DNA of 64,000 bases from Chrysogorgia sp. JL179-B06 (GCA_035772405.1 JAYKKM010000010.1:1205001-1269000), one strand, 5' to 3'. Shown: positions 33,230 through 44,997, counted from the stretch's first letter. Translations and numbers: made by a program. Notes: generated from the sequence alone by a model not told the origin.

Positions 33230-36033
33230 ATGGCTTTGTTAAACATTAATGGGCTCAGTAAACATATTGATGAATTGAGAGTCCTAATGAATGACAAACC
33301 ATTAGATGTATTATGTATAAATGAGAGTAAGTTGGATAATGTTACTACGAATGAATTATTGAGTTTAGTGGGTTATAATTTAGTGCGAAGAGATAGGAAT
33401 AAATTTGGAGGAGGTGTTTGTGTTTATTTGCGGGACTCAATAAATTATACAAGGCGACATGATCTTGAAGAAAATGAATTAGAAATTATTGCTCTTGAAA
33501 TCATGAAACCAAATTCACAACCATTTCTTGTTATTAACTGGTATAGACCCCCAAATAGTCCAGTTATAATATCAGATCAGTTTGAAAACGTTTTGGATAT
33601 GATTGATAATCAATACAAAGAAATTTATATACTGGGTGACTTGAATTGTAATTTACTTTCTAACCCCCTTGGGAGTCACACCGATTCTATGTTGGATATT
33701 TTGTTAAATTATCAATTGTCTCAACTAATAAATGAACCAACGAGAGTAACGTCTAATTCCAAATCACTGATTGATTGGTTTATTACAAATAATTCGGATT
33801 GTTTAATAACTTTTGGAGTTTATCCACTTTCAATTAGTGATCATAATTTGATTTATGCTATTAGAAAAATTGGTTTACCAAAGGGACAGCCACGTTATAC
33901 GGAATGTAGAAATTTCAAAAATTTTAATCAAGCATCATTTCTATCTGATTTAAAATCTGTTCAATGGCCTGTCATTGAGCAGCTTAGTGATGTTAATATT
34001 GCTTGGGGAGCTTGGAAAAAAGTTTTTCTCGATCTCATAGATAAGCATGCGCCTTGTCGTAGTTTTAGAGTCCGTAATAAACCATCTCCATGGTTAACGT
34101 CAGAATTAAAAAAGTTGATGTTTGATCGTGATCATTTAAAGAAAAAAGCTGTAGTTTCAAATAACCCTGATGATTGGTCTCTATATAAAAAGCATAGAAA
34201 TTTCGTTAATTGTCAGATCAAAAAAGTGAAACGGGAATATTATCTCACTGAAATTGAGAAAAATTCGGGAGATTCGAAAGCTACTTGGAAAATTTTGAAT
34301 GATGCAATGGGTAAAAAATCTCAAAACACAACCATTAATGAAATTATAACCTCATCAGGTGAAATTATAAGAGAACCCCATGATATTGCTGATCATATTA
34401 ATTCACATTTTGTTAATATTGGTCCAAAATTAGCTTCTGAAGTTCCCTTCTCAATTGATTCTTCAAGGCCAGAGGACTATTTATCCCAAACAAATTCAAG
34501 ATTTGAATTTTCCAGGATTGGTAATAATAGTGTTCTCAAGTTAATTCAAAAATTGAATCTGCGTAAAGCCTCTGGCCTTGACAACATTTCAAACAAAATA
34601 CTTAAACTTGCAGGCCCATTTATTTTCAAATCCCTCACAAGCATTTTCAATTTGTCAATTGAATGTAAAGTATTCCCAGATGATTTGAAAATTGCGAGGG
34701 TTTTTCCATTGTATAAATCTGGCAAGCAAAATGATGTTAATAACTACAGACCAATTTCAGTCTTATCGACAATAGTTCGCTTATTTGAGCGATTAATATA
34801 TAATCAATTTTTCTCATACTTATCAGAAAATGAGCTTCTTGTCTCACGTCAATCTGGCTTTCGATCCTTGCACTCAACACTAACTGCGCTCCTTGATATG
34901 ACAAATCAGTGGTGTTTTAATATTGATAAAGGCATGGTCAATGGTGTCATATTTTTAGATCTTAAAAAAGCTTTCGACACCATTGATCATGAAATTTTAC
35001 TGATGAAATTAGCTTATTATGGAGTGGATAATAAAAGTGTTGAGTGGTTTGGATCGTACTTGTCCAATAGACAACAAATTTGTCAAGTTAATGGCACTTA
35101 TTCTGAAAAAAAGTCCATTAGATGTGGGGTTCCACAAGGGTCTATCCTTGGACCTATACTGTTCCTAATTTACATCAACGATATATCTAAATGTTTAGAT
35201 TACAGTGTGGGTAGACTATTTGCTGACGATACCAACATGACCTTCATAGGACACAATTTGGAAAATATTCAAGCTCAAATGACTAGTGACCTAAACAAAA
35301 TTTCCAATTGGCTTTGTGTTAATAAACTAACTCTAAATGTTTTGAAAACAGAGTTTATGTTGATTGGTTCTCGACAGAAGCTGGCAGTTCTTGAGGGTAA
35401 TGTTGCATTGTCTGTAGGTGGCTTATCCTTATGTAAAGTTGGAACAGTGAAATGTTTGGGGGTCAATATTGATGAATATTTAACTTGGGACAAGCACATA
35501 TATAGTAGGCTATTAGATTAAAAGTAACACGGAATCTTGGAGTACTTAAAAAAGTAAGAGATTTTCTAAATGTTAACTGTTTATTGTCCCTATACAATGC
35601 TATTATTGAACCATATTGTTCAATTGTTTGGGATAGCATTAGTGATTCTCTAGAAAGTAAACTACAAAAATTGCAAAATCGAGCAGCCCGTATTATTACT
35701 AAATCCTCATACTTGAAGTCGTCTTCACTGATTCGATATGAACTGGGTTGGCTGACTATCAAAGAAATGAGAAATAAACATAAGGCAATCTTAATGTATA
35801 AAATAATGAGTGGCCTTGCTCCTTCATATTTATCTGAAATGTTTACCTTTAGTTGTAGTTCAGATTATTATAATCTGCGCCAATCTAATTCCACTCTTGC
35901 ACTTCCAAAAAATTCAACAAATTATTACAATTCAAGCTTTGCGTATACAGGTGCTAAAATCTGGAATTCTCTTCCAGATGACTGTAAAAATGCATCTTCC
36001 TTAGAAAAGTTTACAAAAAAGCTTGGGCTGTGA
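33230..36033 (+). pseudogene. LINE family A ORF2: APE endonuclease and reverse transcriptase
   Basis: ATG at 33230 (an in-frame TTG at 33194 is not used). Endonuclease motifs in order: MALLNINGLSKHIDEL, INESKLDNV, GGGVCVYLRD, NWYRPPNSP, ILGDLNCNLL, SISDHNLIYA. RT: NNYRPISVLSTI, RQSGFRSLHST, FLDLKKAFDTIDHEI, GVPQGSILGPILF, FADD. A 5-bp insertion near 35507 (absent from the minus copy near 16340) shifts the frame and stops the first piece at 35521; the rest reads on in another frame to 36033. A 9-bp in-frame deletion lies near 35617. So the enzyme core is complete but the C terminus is cut off. Confidence 0.9.
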
Positions 36034-36249
36034 TTCATTAGTTATTTGCACCAACCTAGTAGGATTTGTAATTTTTGGATATTTGTAATTTTTGGATATT
36101 TTTAAATAAGAAAAAAAAATGTATTTAGTACTAATTATTGATATATTGCACGGCTTTTAGGTAGACCAAATTTGATTGTATATATGACTATATATGTTCA
36201 AACTTTGATAAAATTACCGTGCTTAAATAAATTTTTCAAATCAAATCAA

Positions 36250-36378
36250 ATCTATACATCTATACATCTATACATCTATACATCTATACATCTATACATC
36301 TATACATCTATACATCTATACATCTATACATCTATACATATATACAGCTATACATCTATACATCTATACATCTATACA
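36250..36378. repeat. (CTATACAT)n array
   Basis: About 15 units of the octamer CTATACAT between the 3' end of the full-length family A copy and the 5' break of a family B fragment. Confidence 0.95.
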
Positions 36379-36935
36379 TCAACACGTGTGACGTTTTTTC
36401 TGATCTGCAATGGTCATCTCTTATCCAAAAAAGGAAATATCAAAAAGCTATTATGATGCACAAAATTGTAAACAATTGTGCCCCATCATATATGTCTGAA
36501 ATGTTTGAGAAACAATTTAGCTCAATCAATTACAACACAAGGTCATCTGAAAGAAATGTTCAGATACCAAATGTTAGAACTGAAAGTTACAAAAGAAGTT
36601 TTGCAGTTTCCGGATCCATGCTCTCGAACTCATTGCCAACTTCTCTCAAAAACGAGAAGACTTTCTCAAAATTTAAGCAGAAAATTAGAAGACATGATTT
36701 CTACATTAACAACAACCATATATTTTTCCAATATGTAGCTTCTCTGTATTATAGTAATTGTATTATAGTTGTAAATAGATAATCAAACTAAAAAGAACAA
36801 AAATATGTAAATATTGTTTTTTGTTAAGTTGTATAAACGGCTTCTAGGTAGACCAGATTTAATTTTTATACTTTTGTAATTCTTAATTCCTGATAGAACC
36901 ACCGTGTTTAAATAAAATTTCTATCTATCTATCTA
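36379..36935 (+). mobile_element. LINE family B copy 4, 3' fragment
   Basis: 5'-truncated at AACACGTGTGACG; carries the last ~110 codons of ORF2 (36453-36782: APSYMSEMFEKQFSSINYNT, FAVSGSMLSNSLPTSLKNEK) and the 3' UTR, ending AAATTTCTATCTATC. The last Cys-Ile-Asp part is changed and the normal stop is lost, so the frame runs on to 36782. Both ends abut repeat arrays. Confidence 0.88.
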
Positions 36936-37338
36936 TCTATCTATCTATACATCTATACATCTATACATCTATACATCTATACATCTATACATCTATACAT
37001 CTATACATCTATACATCTATACATCTATACATCTATACATCTATACATCTATACATCTATACATCTATACATCTATACATCTATAATCTATACATCTATA
37101 CATCTATACATCTATACATCTATACATCTATACATCTATACATCTATACATCAGCCATACATCCATACATCCATACATCCATACATCCACACATCCACAC
37201 ATCCACACATCCACACTTCCACACATCCACACATCCACACATCCACACATCCACACATCGATACATATATACATATATACATATATACATATATACATAT
37301 ATACATATATACATATATACATATATACATATACACAT
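36936..37338. repeat. TCTA, CTATACAT, CCATACAT, CCACACAT, ATATACAT array
   Basis: An 8-bp unit array that changes in blocks: TCTA, then about 25 CTATACAT, CCATACAT, CCACACAT and ATATACAT units, up to the end of the next element. Frames here are Cys-Ile-Tyr-Val repeats only. Confidence 0.95.
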
Positions 37339-37887
37339 CAGGGGTGGATCCAGACTAGTTCAACTAGTTTCCGGAAACTAGTCACATTTTGATAAAAAAT
37401 AAAAATTAACAATGTATTTCTAAAGTTATTTTTATTGATATTTTTACTTTTCACCGTGCGCAGTTGCTTGCACGTCTATTTTGCTAAATGATAGCCTGTA
37501 TTATAGGTTTTTGGGGGAGGGGGAGGGCAAAATGGAGCGATCGAGCGCCGCGCGTGGAATAATCGTGTGGAAATCTCAGGCAATTAGAGTGAACTAGTCA
37601 AAACTGTCTCCTATTGGTTAATCGCCTTCAACCCAATTAGAGTGAACTAGTCATGAACTAGTCAGATCATATAAATACGAAATGCCTCTCGCGTAGTCGC
37701 GTGGACAACCAGTTTGTCGAAGGAAGACTGTTTTCCTTTCAATATAATGGACTTGTTTACCAAACGATTGGCCGGTTTTCAGCTCCCGATAAAATTACGC
37801 TATATTCCAAATATCTGGAAACCAGACCAGCAGTTGTTTGTTATTCCTCAAACGTGCGAGGCTGTGGGCACGAAGGTTCAGGTTTGA

Positions 37888-38168
37888 ATGGCTCGTGCGC
37901 TTCCCTTGGCTTGTTTATTCGAAGAAACCATGCCTTTGTTTAATTTTGATGGAGGGAAGAATGGCAACAAATTGAATATTCAAATTATTCAAATCTCCCC
38001 TTACGTTCTGGACCACTGCTTGTTCGAAGTTTCAAAGTTATGCGGTAGTATTGCAATGGCGGATTTTATGGCCAAATATATGACAAGGCGAGCGGTTTTC
38101 CTGCAACGAATTAATGAAAACCGCGAGAAGATGAAGTCCATCATTACGACCGTGATTTTCTTTGCCAG
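37888..38168 (+). pseudogene. hAT transposase-like exon fragment
   Basis: The open frame (37888-38190) has INENREKMKSIITTVIFFAR near its end. This resembles the N-terminal helix region of ZMYM1/THAP0-type hAT transposases, where NR-K-KSII-TV-F--RQ-I-LRGH is usual. The frame reads AGA-GTAATA at 38168, a possible splice donor, exactly where that motif would continue in the next exon. The rest of the transposase is absent; the tandem repeat block follows. The similarity is from memory of the family and needs a search. Confidence 0.45.
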
Positions 38169-38229
38169 AGTAATAAGGAAGGAGAGATAACAACCCAGAC
38201 GATGCCATCTTCCAAGTGTTATTTCAATT

Positions 38230-38960
38230 TGCTATCCAGATGACCAGATGCTGAACTAACATGATTTTCAACCATTTAACCTTCCTACTTGCTATCCAGA
38301 ATTCCAGATACTGAACTAACATGATTTTCAACTATTTAGCCTTCCTAGTTGCTATCCAGATGTTGTACTAACATGATTTTCAACTATTTAACCTTCCTAC
38401 TTGCTACCTGTATTTGACCTTCCTACCTGCCATCGAGTTGCTGAACTCACATGATTTTCAACTATTTGACCTTCCTACCTGCCGGCATATGATTTTCAAC
38501 TATTTAACCTTCCTACTTGCTATCCAGATACTGAACTAACATGATTTTCAACTATTTAACATTCCTACCTGCCATCCATGGGCTGAACTAACATGATTTT
38601 CAACTGTTTTACCTTCCTACCTGCTATCCAGATACTGAACTAACATGATTTTCAACCATTGAACATTCCTACCTGCCATCCAGGGGCTGAACTCACATGA
38701 TTTTCAACTACCTGTATTTGACCTTCCTACCTGCCATCCAGGGGCTGAACTCACATTATTTTCAACTATTTGACCTTCCTACCTGCCATCGAGGTGTTGA
38801 ACTCACATGATTTTCAACTATTTGACCTTCCTACCTGCCATCAAGGTGCTGAACTCACATGATTTTCAACTATTTGACCTTCCTACCTGCCATCGTTGTG
38901 CTGAACTAACATGATTTTCAACTATTTAATATTCCTACCTGCCATCCAAGGGCTGAACTT
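38230..38960. repeat. Degenerate ~50-66-bp tandem repeat
   Basis: About thirteen units around CTGAACTAACATGATTTTCA and CCTTCCTACCTGCCATCCAG; first spacing is 60 bp, later ones vary. Core shared with 13640-14060 in the other hAT-like element. Confidence 0.9.
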
Positions 38961-39454
38961 AGTGTTGAACTGATGCAGCCATTAATTTGAAAACACTACA
39001 TATGTACTGTGCTTTAAATGTTTGAAATTATGGTATTATTTGAAATTAAGGTTAATTTTGAAAAACCAGGTCAGGGTTACTAACTATTATTCATTATAAC
39101 ATATTTTTACCAGTCACCATCCGACAGTAGAAGTAGTACAAAATTACTGTGTTACAAATTGATTTGGTAGAGGGAATGCAATAATTGAAAAAGTGTTCGC
39201 ATTGAAGTGTACTATGATGAGGTAGACTATAGTTAGGGTGTTTATGACCTTAATATTTTATATTTACTATTAAGACTGCCCTCAAAATGCAGGAACTAGC
39301 ATTTCAGAGCCTTAGAAAATCAAAAAAAATTATATAAACATAAATGTCACTCTTCCATAAGTATAAATTACTGTAAAACCCTACTAATTTTTATTCCAAC
39401 TGTAAATTTAGACATGTATTCACGTTTTCTGACCTTCCTGAGTTCTGTAAAATC

Positions 39455-39691
39455 TTCCCACAAAATGCAGGAAATGGCATTTCAGAGACTCTAGATTTCA
39501 AAATTTTCCGGGGGGGCATGCCCCCCCAACCCCCCTAGAAATCTCGTGCCTTTGGCACTCGATTCTCGCGCCTTCGGCGTTCGGAAACTAGTCACAAAAA
39601 AGATTTCTAGGTGGGTTGGGGGCATGCCCCCCCGGAAAATTTTGAAATCTAGAGTCTCTGAAATGCCATTTCCTGCATTTTGTGGGAAGAT
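39455..39691. repeat. Inverted duplication at the end of the hAT-like remnant
   Basis: Arms about 39455-39543 and 39605-39691 are inverted copies (CTTCCCACAAAATGCAGGAA...) around a spacer holding CCTTCGGC and GGAAACTAGTCAC. The right arm replaces the expected element end. Confidence 0.85.
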
Positions 39692-39859
39692 TTTTGAAGT
39701 GTGAAAATGTGCATTCGTATAGCAACACACGCAATATGCCGAGATTCGTTCAATACTGACAAGAGCTTGGAAATATAAGGCAAACCAAACGCAGACAATT
39801 GTTGACTTCAATTCCCATTTACTTGACGTAAAACTACATAAATGTACAAAGGCAAAGCC

Positions 39860-40149
39860 TATATAACATGACGTTATAAACATAAAGTGAACGTAAACGT
39901 ATTGTAGAAATACACAGAGGAAATACAAATATAAATATGATTCTCTTACCGAATTTCCCTTCTTAGTGTCGCTACCGTACTAACATATATACACACAAGG
40001 TTATACAAAACAAACCAAACTTGTTCGCAGTTCGCATATTATATACTTTTGGTCGTGTTCGCATCTAAACTTTCCTTTCCCGCCCTTTGGTCGTGTTCGC
40101 ATTGAAGAGACTGGGACTTAGTAACCGTATGATCGTGCTCACAGCTACA
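39860..40149 (-). repeat. BEL/Pao 3' LTR
   Basis: Matches 46489-46776 except for an extra TA in CATATTATATAC. Next to its inner edge is a purine tract in element sense (AAGGGAGCCA), a fitting polypurine tract. 40150-40244 is the 3' untranslated part. Confidence 0.88.
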
Positions 40150-40244
40150 TGGCTCCCTTAAATTGCTCAAAACAATTTACATCAAACTAAAACAATTTGT
40201 TAATCAACAGTTTAAAGTTAATTCGTTGGCTCCTTGTCGGGGAT

Positions 40245-43200
40245 TTACTGATCTGGAATACTAGCGTTTTCGGCTCTCAGGAGCAACACCAGTTTTTGGA
40301 TCGGTCGCTCCAAGACGGTTGTAGCTCGAACTCTCTGTCCTCTTTTGTTGAGTAAGGGATCGCTTAAGATCAGCTTAACTCTTCTCACGAACCCATCTTC
40401 ATCAGTGTACGCCTGTTCAACGCGAGCCTTTCGCCAACGGTTACGAGGGGTGATATCCTCTTTCATCAGCACGATGTCGCCTGCACGCATATTTCTACGA
40501 GGGTTCACCCATTTCTGCCTTTCTTGGAACGAGCAAAGAAATTCCTTTCTCCAGCGTAACCAGAACTGGTTTACAAGATACTGAACTCGTCGCCATCTCT
40601 TTACAAGGTAGACATCTGCTCGTTGGAACTCTCCTGGTGGTGCCAACAGGAATCGTGACTTCATGGTCAGTAGGTGGTTAGGGGTAAGTGGTTCCATTGC
40701 ATCAGGTGAGTTGAGATGATCGACAGTAAGTGGTCTGCTATTCACTATAGCTTCCGCCTCGCACATGAATGTTCTGAGTGACTCTTCGTCTAATTGCATT
40801 CCGGATTGGTCTAGCAGAGCATTAAGAACATTTCGCACCGTTCTTATCTGCCGTTCCCACACCCCACCTGCGTGGCTCGCCGTAGGGGTGTTCATCTTAA
40901 ATTCGAACCAGTCGCACTCTTTCTCCAACAGGAATTCTTGTACTTTGCCATTGTTCATCTCAGTCAAGGCTTCCTTCAGTTCTCGTTGGGCGCCGACAAG
41001 GTTTGTTCCTTGGTCTGATCTCAGTTGTCTAACAGGACCACGCCTGGCGAGAAAACGACGAAGTGCATTGATAAAGGAATCCGTTTCCAGTGATTTCGCT
41101 GTTTCCAAGTGGATTGCGCGGGAGGCTAGACACGTGAATAGAACTCCGTATCGTTTAAGTTCTTTCCGTCCTTCCTTGATACGCCAAGGACCAAAATAAT
41201 CCACGCCGCAGAACGTGAAAGGGGGCACCGGTTCCAGCCTGTCGTTAGGGAGATCGGCCATTTTTTGTTCTTGGACAGTGCCACGAAGCTTTTGGCAAAG
41301 GACACAGTCGGCGATGTGACGAGCGACTGCGGAACTGCCACCAATAATCCAGAAGCCGTTCGATCGGATTTCGTTCAGGGTCATCCCACGTCCTTGATGG
41401 CTTATTCGTTGGTGATAATGTCGTATAACCAGCGATGATACGTGTCCCTTTCTTGGTATAATAACTGGATGTTTGACGTGATAAGGAATACTGGCGCGTT
41501 TGATGCGGCCACCGACTCGGAGGACGCCTTCGCTGTCAAGGAACGGGTTCAGTCGGTGTAGGCAACTTGTTTTCTTCATTGAATCCTTGAGTTTCCTAAC
41601 ACGAAGTCTGTTCGTAGGAGGGTTTTGGAATGAGCGTAAAATGCTTAGCTCTTCTGGGAATGCGTCTTCTTGGACCATCTTTATAATTCTAGTCTCGGAT
41701 TGACGCAATGCTTCCACGTTGGACTGCTGGTACGACAGTACATTTGTCTCCTCTTGGTTCTGAGACCTTGAGCACCGGTTCTTCAGTAGATTCTGAAATC
41801 TTAAGCAGGTTGCAATAGCTCTTTTCGCACGATGCCATTCAGAGAAGTATTCAAGACGTTTCAGAATACTTGGTAATTTCGCATCGGATATTTGGGTGAC
41901 AAGAGATTTCACCTTTTTGACTTCGGGATCCTCTGTGGAGAGTGGCTGATCTTCGACATTCGCTTGGTTGATTTCAGACTCCCAAAGGAACGCAGGGCCT
42001 GTAAGCCATCGATGGTTGTGGATCAGTTCGTGAGCACTCACAGCTCGTGATGCTTCGTCTGCAGGGTTTTCTTTGCTCTCGACGTATCTCCATTGGCTGG
42101 TGGAGGTATTATCTCGAATCTGTTGCACTCTATTGGCGACGAATATGTGGAATCGACGTGCCTCGTTGCTGATGTAGCCGAGTACTACCTTGCTATCTGT
42201 CCAGAACACGTCGACGATCTTGTCGTACTCGAGCTCCTTGTGTAGCATAGTGCTAACCTTCACTGACACCAAGGCTGCTGTCAATTCCAGGCGTGGAATC
42301 GTAACGGTCTTCAATGGGGAAACGCGAGACTTTCCAATTACAAATGCGTAGTGAACTTCATCTTGTTGGTTAACCAAACGTAGGTAGGAACACTGTCCGT
42401 ATCCGGTTGTACTGGCGTCGGAGAAATGGTGCAGTTCGATGGCTTTCAATTCTTCGAAGTTATCTGGTTTCAAACATCTCTTGACCTTCAAGTCGTTGAG
42501 AAGGAGGAGGTCGTTTCTCCATTTCTCCCATCTACGTTCGATCGGCTCGGGTACTGGATCATCCCAATTGGTTTTATCACGACATAGCTCTTGGAGGATT
42601 TGTTTCCCAGTTAGAAGGAGAGGGGCCACAAATCCCAAGGGATCGTAGATTGAACTGATAGTTGAGAGAATTCCTCGTCGAGTCAAAGGCTTATCTTGTA
42701 AAGTTATTCGCAACTGAAAGGCATCTGATTCTATACACCAGTGAACTCCTAGTGCTCTTTCCATCAGAAGGCGGTCGTTATGAAGGTTGAGGTCCTTGAG
42801 TCCAGGTGTTCTGTCTTCAAGAGGAATCGTCGCAATTACTTCTTTCGAGTTTGAAACAAACTTATGAAGTCGTAATCCTCCTCGGGCGCATATCTCTTTG
42901 GTCTGCTGAATCAGCGAAATGGCGCCAGACACTGAAGTGACTGACTTTAGTCCGTCATCGACGTAAAAGTCATCTCGGATAAAGTTCGCTGCTTCCGTTC
43001 CAAATTCTTCTTCGTGATCGTTGGCTATTTTCTTCAGCCCGTAATTCGCGCACCCGGGGGAGGATCCTGCGCCGAACAGATGGACGGTCATTCTGTGTTC
43101 CACCGGAGGTTTCGTTGTATCTTCGCTCTCCCACCAGAGGAACCGCAGAAAATCTCGATGAGCTGTGTCGACCTTGAATTGATGGAACATGGCTTCCACG

Positions 43201-44372
43201 TCGCACATGAACGCGATCGGATTCTGCCTGAATCTGCACAAAACACCCACGAGTCCGTTGGTAAGATCGGGACCTTGTAGCAAATGACGATTCAACGACT
43301 CGCCCTTGTAGTTAGCGCTGCAATCAAACACTACACGTATCTTGTTGGCTTTCTTCGTATGAAACACGCCGTGGTGAGGAATGTACCATACCCGACCGTT
43401 CTCGTTGGTAAGTTCCTCTTCTGGTACTCTTTCGGCGTAACCCTTTTTAATAAGGTCGTTCATGAAGCCAAAGTAGAGGTTGTGATACTGTTCGTCGTTC
43501 TCGAGGCGAACCTTTAGCTTATCCAATCGACGTGATGCGAGCGATTTGTTGTTAGGCATTCTTAAGGATTCTTCACGAAAGGGCAAAGGCATTTGGTAAT
43601 GACCGTCGTCTCTCTGACGAATTCCATGTTCCATTATTGACAGGAACTTCTTATCATCTTGTGATATTGGCTGTTCATTCTTCTTTCCTTCGGAAAAGTC
43701 AAGTTCCATCATTTGATTTAACTGAAAGGGGTTAATCACTTCCTTCACGGTGGTCTTGACGGAGAAGGTACACACCCTTTGATCTGGCTCACTCGATACT
43801 GGAACTGTGCGCGTTATTACTTGATGTGTAGTAGCTGTTGGATCCTCGTCCAATTCTTCGATAGTTTGCAAGTGTACGTTACCAACAATTCCCCAGCCCA
43901 AATCAGTCTTCTGTGCGTACGGCTCATTTCCGCTGCCTGACACGACTTCGCGAGGCATAATGGCTTGAGGGCAGTTCGATCCAATGAGTAATCCAACTTC
44001 CACATCGTGTCGATAGGGGGCCAACTCTGGAGCGATGCCTTCGAGGTGCTCCCAGTGGCGTGCCATTTCAGGGCGTGGGATCTGAGATCGTTTAACTGGA
44101 ATCTTCGTAGAGGAGAACGTACGGGGAAGTCGTATGGAGGTGCTACGGTTGAAATCGCTCACGACTAGACCTTTAATCTTGTGGCTTAGTATCGTTTCAT
44201 TGTCGGCGTGCATGGTTGACAGGGAGAGCTGTGTCTCGGGTCCTTCGACGTTAAGATGATCCAGGGTGTTCTGAGATATAAATGTCGTGTCCGATTGGTC
44301 GTCTAGGAGTGCATATATCAACTTCTCATTATTAGGATTCTCAGAATGATGTATCCAAACAGGCACTATCAT
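40245..44372 (-). CDS. BEL/Pao pol: protease, reverse transcriptase, RNase H, integrase
   Basis: 1375 codons open from ATG 44372. Order seen: aspartic protease of the DUF1758/A17 type (ALLDDQSDTTFIS, near residue 25), RT (FMCDVEAMFHQFKVD; YVDD in DDFYVDDGLKS), RNase H (HHFSDASTTGYGQC, WTDSKVVLGYI), integrase zinc finger (ISHQGRGMTL... CVLCQKLRG), integrase core with Asp in CGVDYFGPW, Asp in LRSDQGTNLVG and Glu in GVWERQIRTVR, and a DUF5641-type C terminus (NPRRNMRAGDIVLMKED). All catalytic residues are present. The reading frame also extends upstream of the Met towards gag; gag ends one frame away, so translation from gag is blocked in this copy. Open pol and near-identical LTRs fit recent insertion. 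Confidence 0.93.
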   Translation of the reverse strand: MIVPVWIHHSENPNNEKLIYALLDDQSDTTFISQNTLDHLNVEGPETQLSLSTMHADNETILSHKIKGLVVSDFNRSTSIRLPRTFSSTKIPVKRSQIPRPEMARHWEHLEGIAPELAPYRHDVEVGLLIGSNCPQAIMPREVVSGSGNEPYAQKTDLGWGIVGNVHLQTIEELDEDPTATTHQVITRTVPVSSEPDQRVCTFSVKTTVKEVINPFQLNQMMELDFSEGKKNEQPISQDDKKFLSIMEHGIRQRDDGHYQMPLPFREESLRMPNNKSLASRRLDKLKVRLENDEQYHNLYFGFMNDLIKKGYAERVPEEELTNENGRVWYIPHHGVFHTKKANKIRVVFDCSANYKGESLNRHLLQGPDLTNGLVGVLCRFRQNPIAFMCDVEAMFHQFKVDTAHRDFLRFLWWESEDTTKPPVEHRMTVHLFGAGSSPGCANYGLKKIANDHEEEFGTEAANFIRDDFYVDDGLKSVTSVSGAISLIQQTKEICARGGLRLHKFVSNSKEVIATIPLEDRTPGLKDLNLHNDRLLMERALGVHWCIESDAFQLRITLQDKPLTRRGILSTISSIYDPLGFVAPLLLTGKQILQELCRDKTNWDDPVPEPIERRWEKWRNDLLLLNDLKVKRCLKPDNFEELKAIELHHFSDASTTGYGQCSYLRLVNQQDEVHYAFVIGKSRVSPLKTVTIPRLELTAALVSVKVSTMLHKELEYDKIVDVFWTDSKVVLGYISNEARRFHIFVANRVQQIRDNTSTSQWRYVESKENPADEASRAVSAHELIHNHRWLTGPAFLWESEINQANVEDQPLSTEDPEVKKVKSLVTQISDAKLPSILKRLEYFSEWHRAKRAIATCLRFQNLLKNRCSRSQNQEETNVLSYQQSNVEALRQSETRIIKMVQEDAFPEELSILRSFQNPPTNRLRVRKLKDSMKKTSCLHRLNPFLDSEGVLRVGGRIKRASIPYHVKHPVIIPRKGHVSSLVIRHYHQRISHQGRGMTLNEIRSNGFWIIGGSSAVARHIADCVLCQKLRGTVQEQKMADLPNDRLEPVPPFTFCGVDYFGPWRIKEGRKELKRYGVLFTCLASRAIHLETAKSLETDSFINALRRFLARRGPVRQLRSDQGTNLVGAQRELKEALTEMNNGKVQEFLLEKECDWFEFKMNTPTASHAGGVWERQIRTVRNVLNALLDQSGMQLDEESLRTFMCEAEAIVNSRPLTVDHLNSPDAMEPLTPNHLLTMKSRFLLAPPGEFQRADVYLVKRWRRVQYLVNQFWLRWRKEFLCSFQERQKWVNPRRNMRAGDIVLMKEDITPRNRWRKARVEQAYTDEDGFVRRVKLILSDPLLNKRGQRVRATTVLERPIQKLVLLLRAENASIPDQ

Positions 44373-44484
44373 GGAGCTAATTCGAGCTTGGTTTTCATCG
44401 TTCCTAGAACACGATTTGGTGCAGTGAACTGTTTGTGTTCCGGTCTCTGATTGTGTTTTGACAATCGTAGTTTCCTTCGCGTTC

Positions 44485-44997
44485 TTATTGAAATCTCCAG
44501 AGAGATGTTGGATGTAATTTGCCGCAAATATCGCAAGTTTTTCTCCTCTTGCATTCCCTCGATGTATGACCTGGCTTTAGGCAACCGTAACAAAGTCCCT
44601 TTGCCTTAGCGAATTCCTTTCTTTCCTGTACGTCCATTTTACGATACTTATGACATGAATCTAGTTCGTGGGATTCTTTACAAAGCGCACAGGTATTCGA
44701 AATTGGCTTATGATGAACTTTATCTTCAGATCCCGTTGCGAAGGATCTTCCATTTTCTGCTCCGTTTCGTGGCTTGAACTTGGGAAAACGGCTATTTTGG
44801 AAAGCCCTTTTTGGAAAACGACCATCTTTATTTTCTTCTTCTTTCTTGGTCTGTCGGAGGTTTACAGGGTCGCAAGCGATGTTGGATTCATTGACCAGAT
44901 ATCGAACAAACTCTGTGAATGGTGGAAAGCTTTTCTTCTCCTCCTTCCATTTGTAAGCCAATCGTCCCCATCTCATCTGGGCCCACTTGGGAAGTTT
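44485..44997 (-). pseudogene. BEL/Pao gag, zinc-knuckle part
   Basis: In frame with the piece upstream after a TAA at 44998-45000. Holds the end of the DUF1759-like capsid region (RWGRLAYKWKEE), a basic linker and three Cys/His clusters (CALCKESHELDSCHKY, CYGCLKPGHTSREC, CDICGKLHPT). It ends at TAA 44485-44487, just after HPTS, where BEL proteins normally continue into protease. The pol frame starts one base off here, so a short indel probably broke the joint. Confidence 0.8.

Larger units (their letters stand above)
30911..36255 (+). mobile_element. LINE family A, near-full-length copy with a nested LINE
   Basis: 5' end near ATAATGGCGGACGGTCACG right after a CTATCTATA array; ORF1 at 30915-32359, ORF2 at 33230-36033, then a 3' UTR whose CACGG (about 36150) and CCGTG (about 36217) pair, ending ATCAAATCAAATCTATACATC into (CTATACAT)n. 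The order (esterase-type ORF1, APE endonuclease, RT, short repeat tail) is that of the CR1/L2 group. It is inactivated by frame breaks in both ORFs and an 840-bp insertion between them. Confidence 0.88.
37339..39604. mobile_element. hAT-like element remnant
   Basis: Left end CAGGGGTGGATCCAG, close to the 11587 element, followed by ACTAGTTTCCGGAAACTAGT. The right side has the same G-run/C-run (CGGGGGGGCATGCCCCCCCA), CCTTCGGC and GGAAACTAGTCAC, but the terminal CTGGATCC...CCCTG is missing, replaced by an inverted duplicate. It holds a transposase-like exon and a 60-bp tandem block. Confidence 0.65.

Noticed and set aside
37128..37338. Cys-Ile-Tyr/Val-Asp-Val-Trp repeat frames
   Set aside because: Translation of the 8-bp satellite in several frames at once.
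43014..43280. Plus-strand frames opposite BEL pol
   Set aside because: Antisense shadows of the long pol frame.
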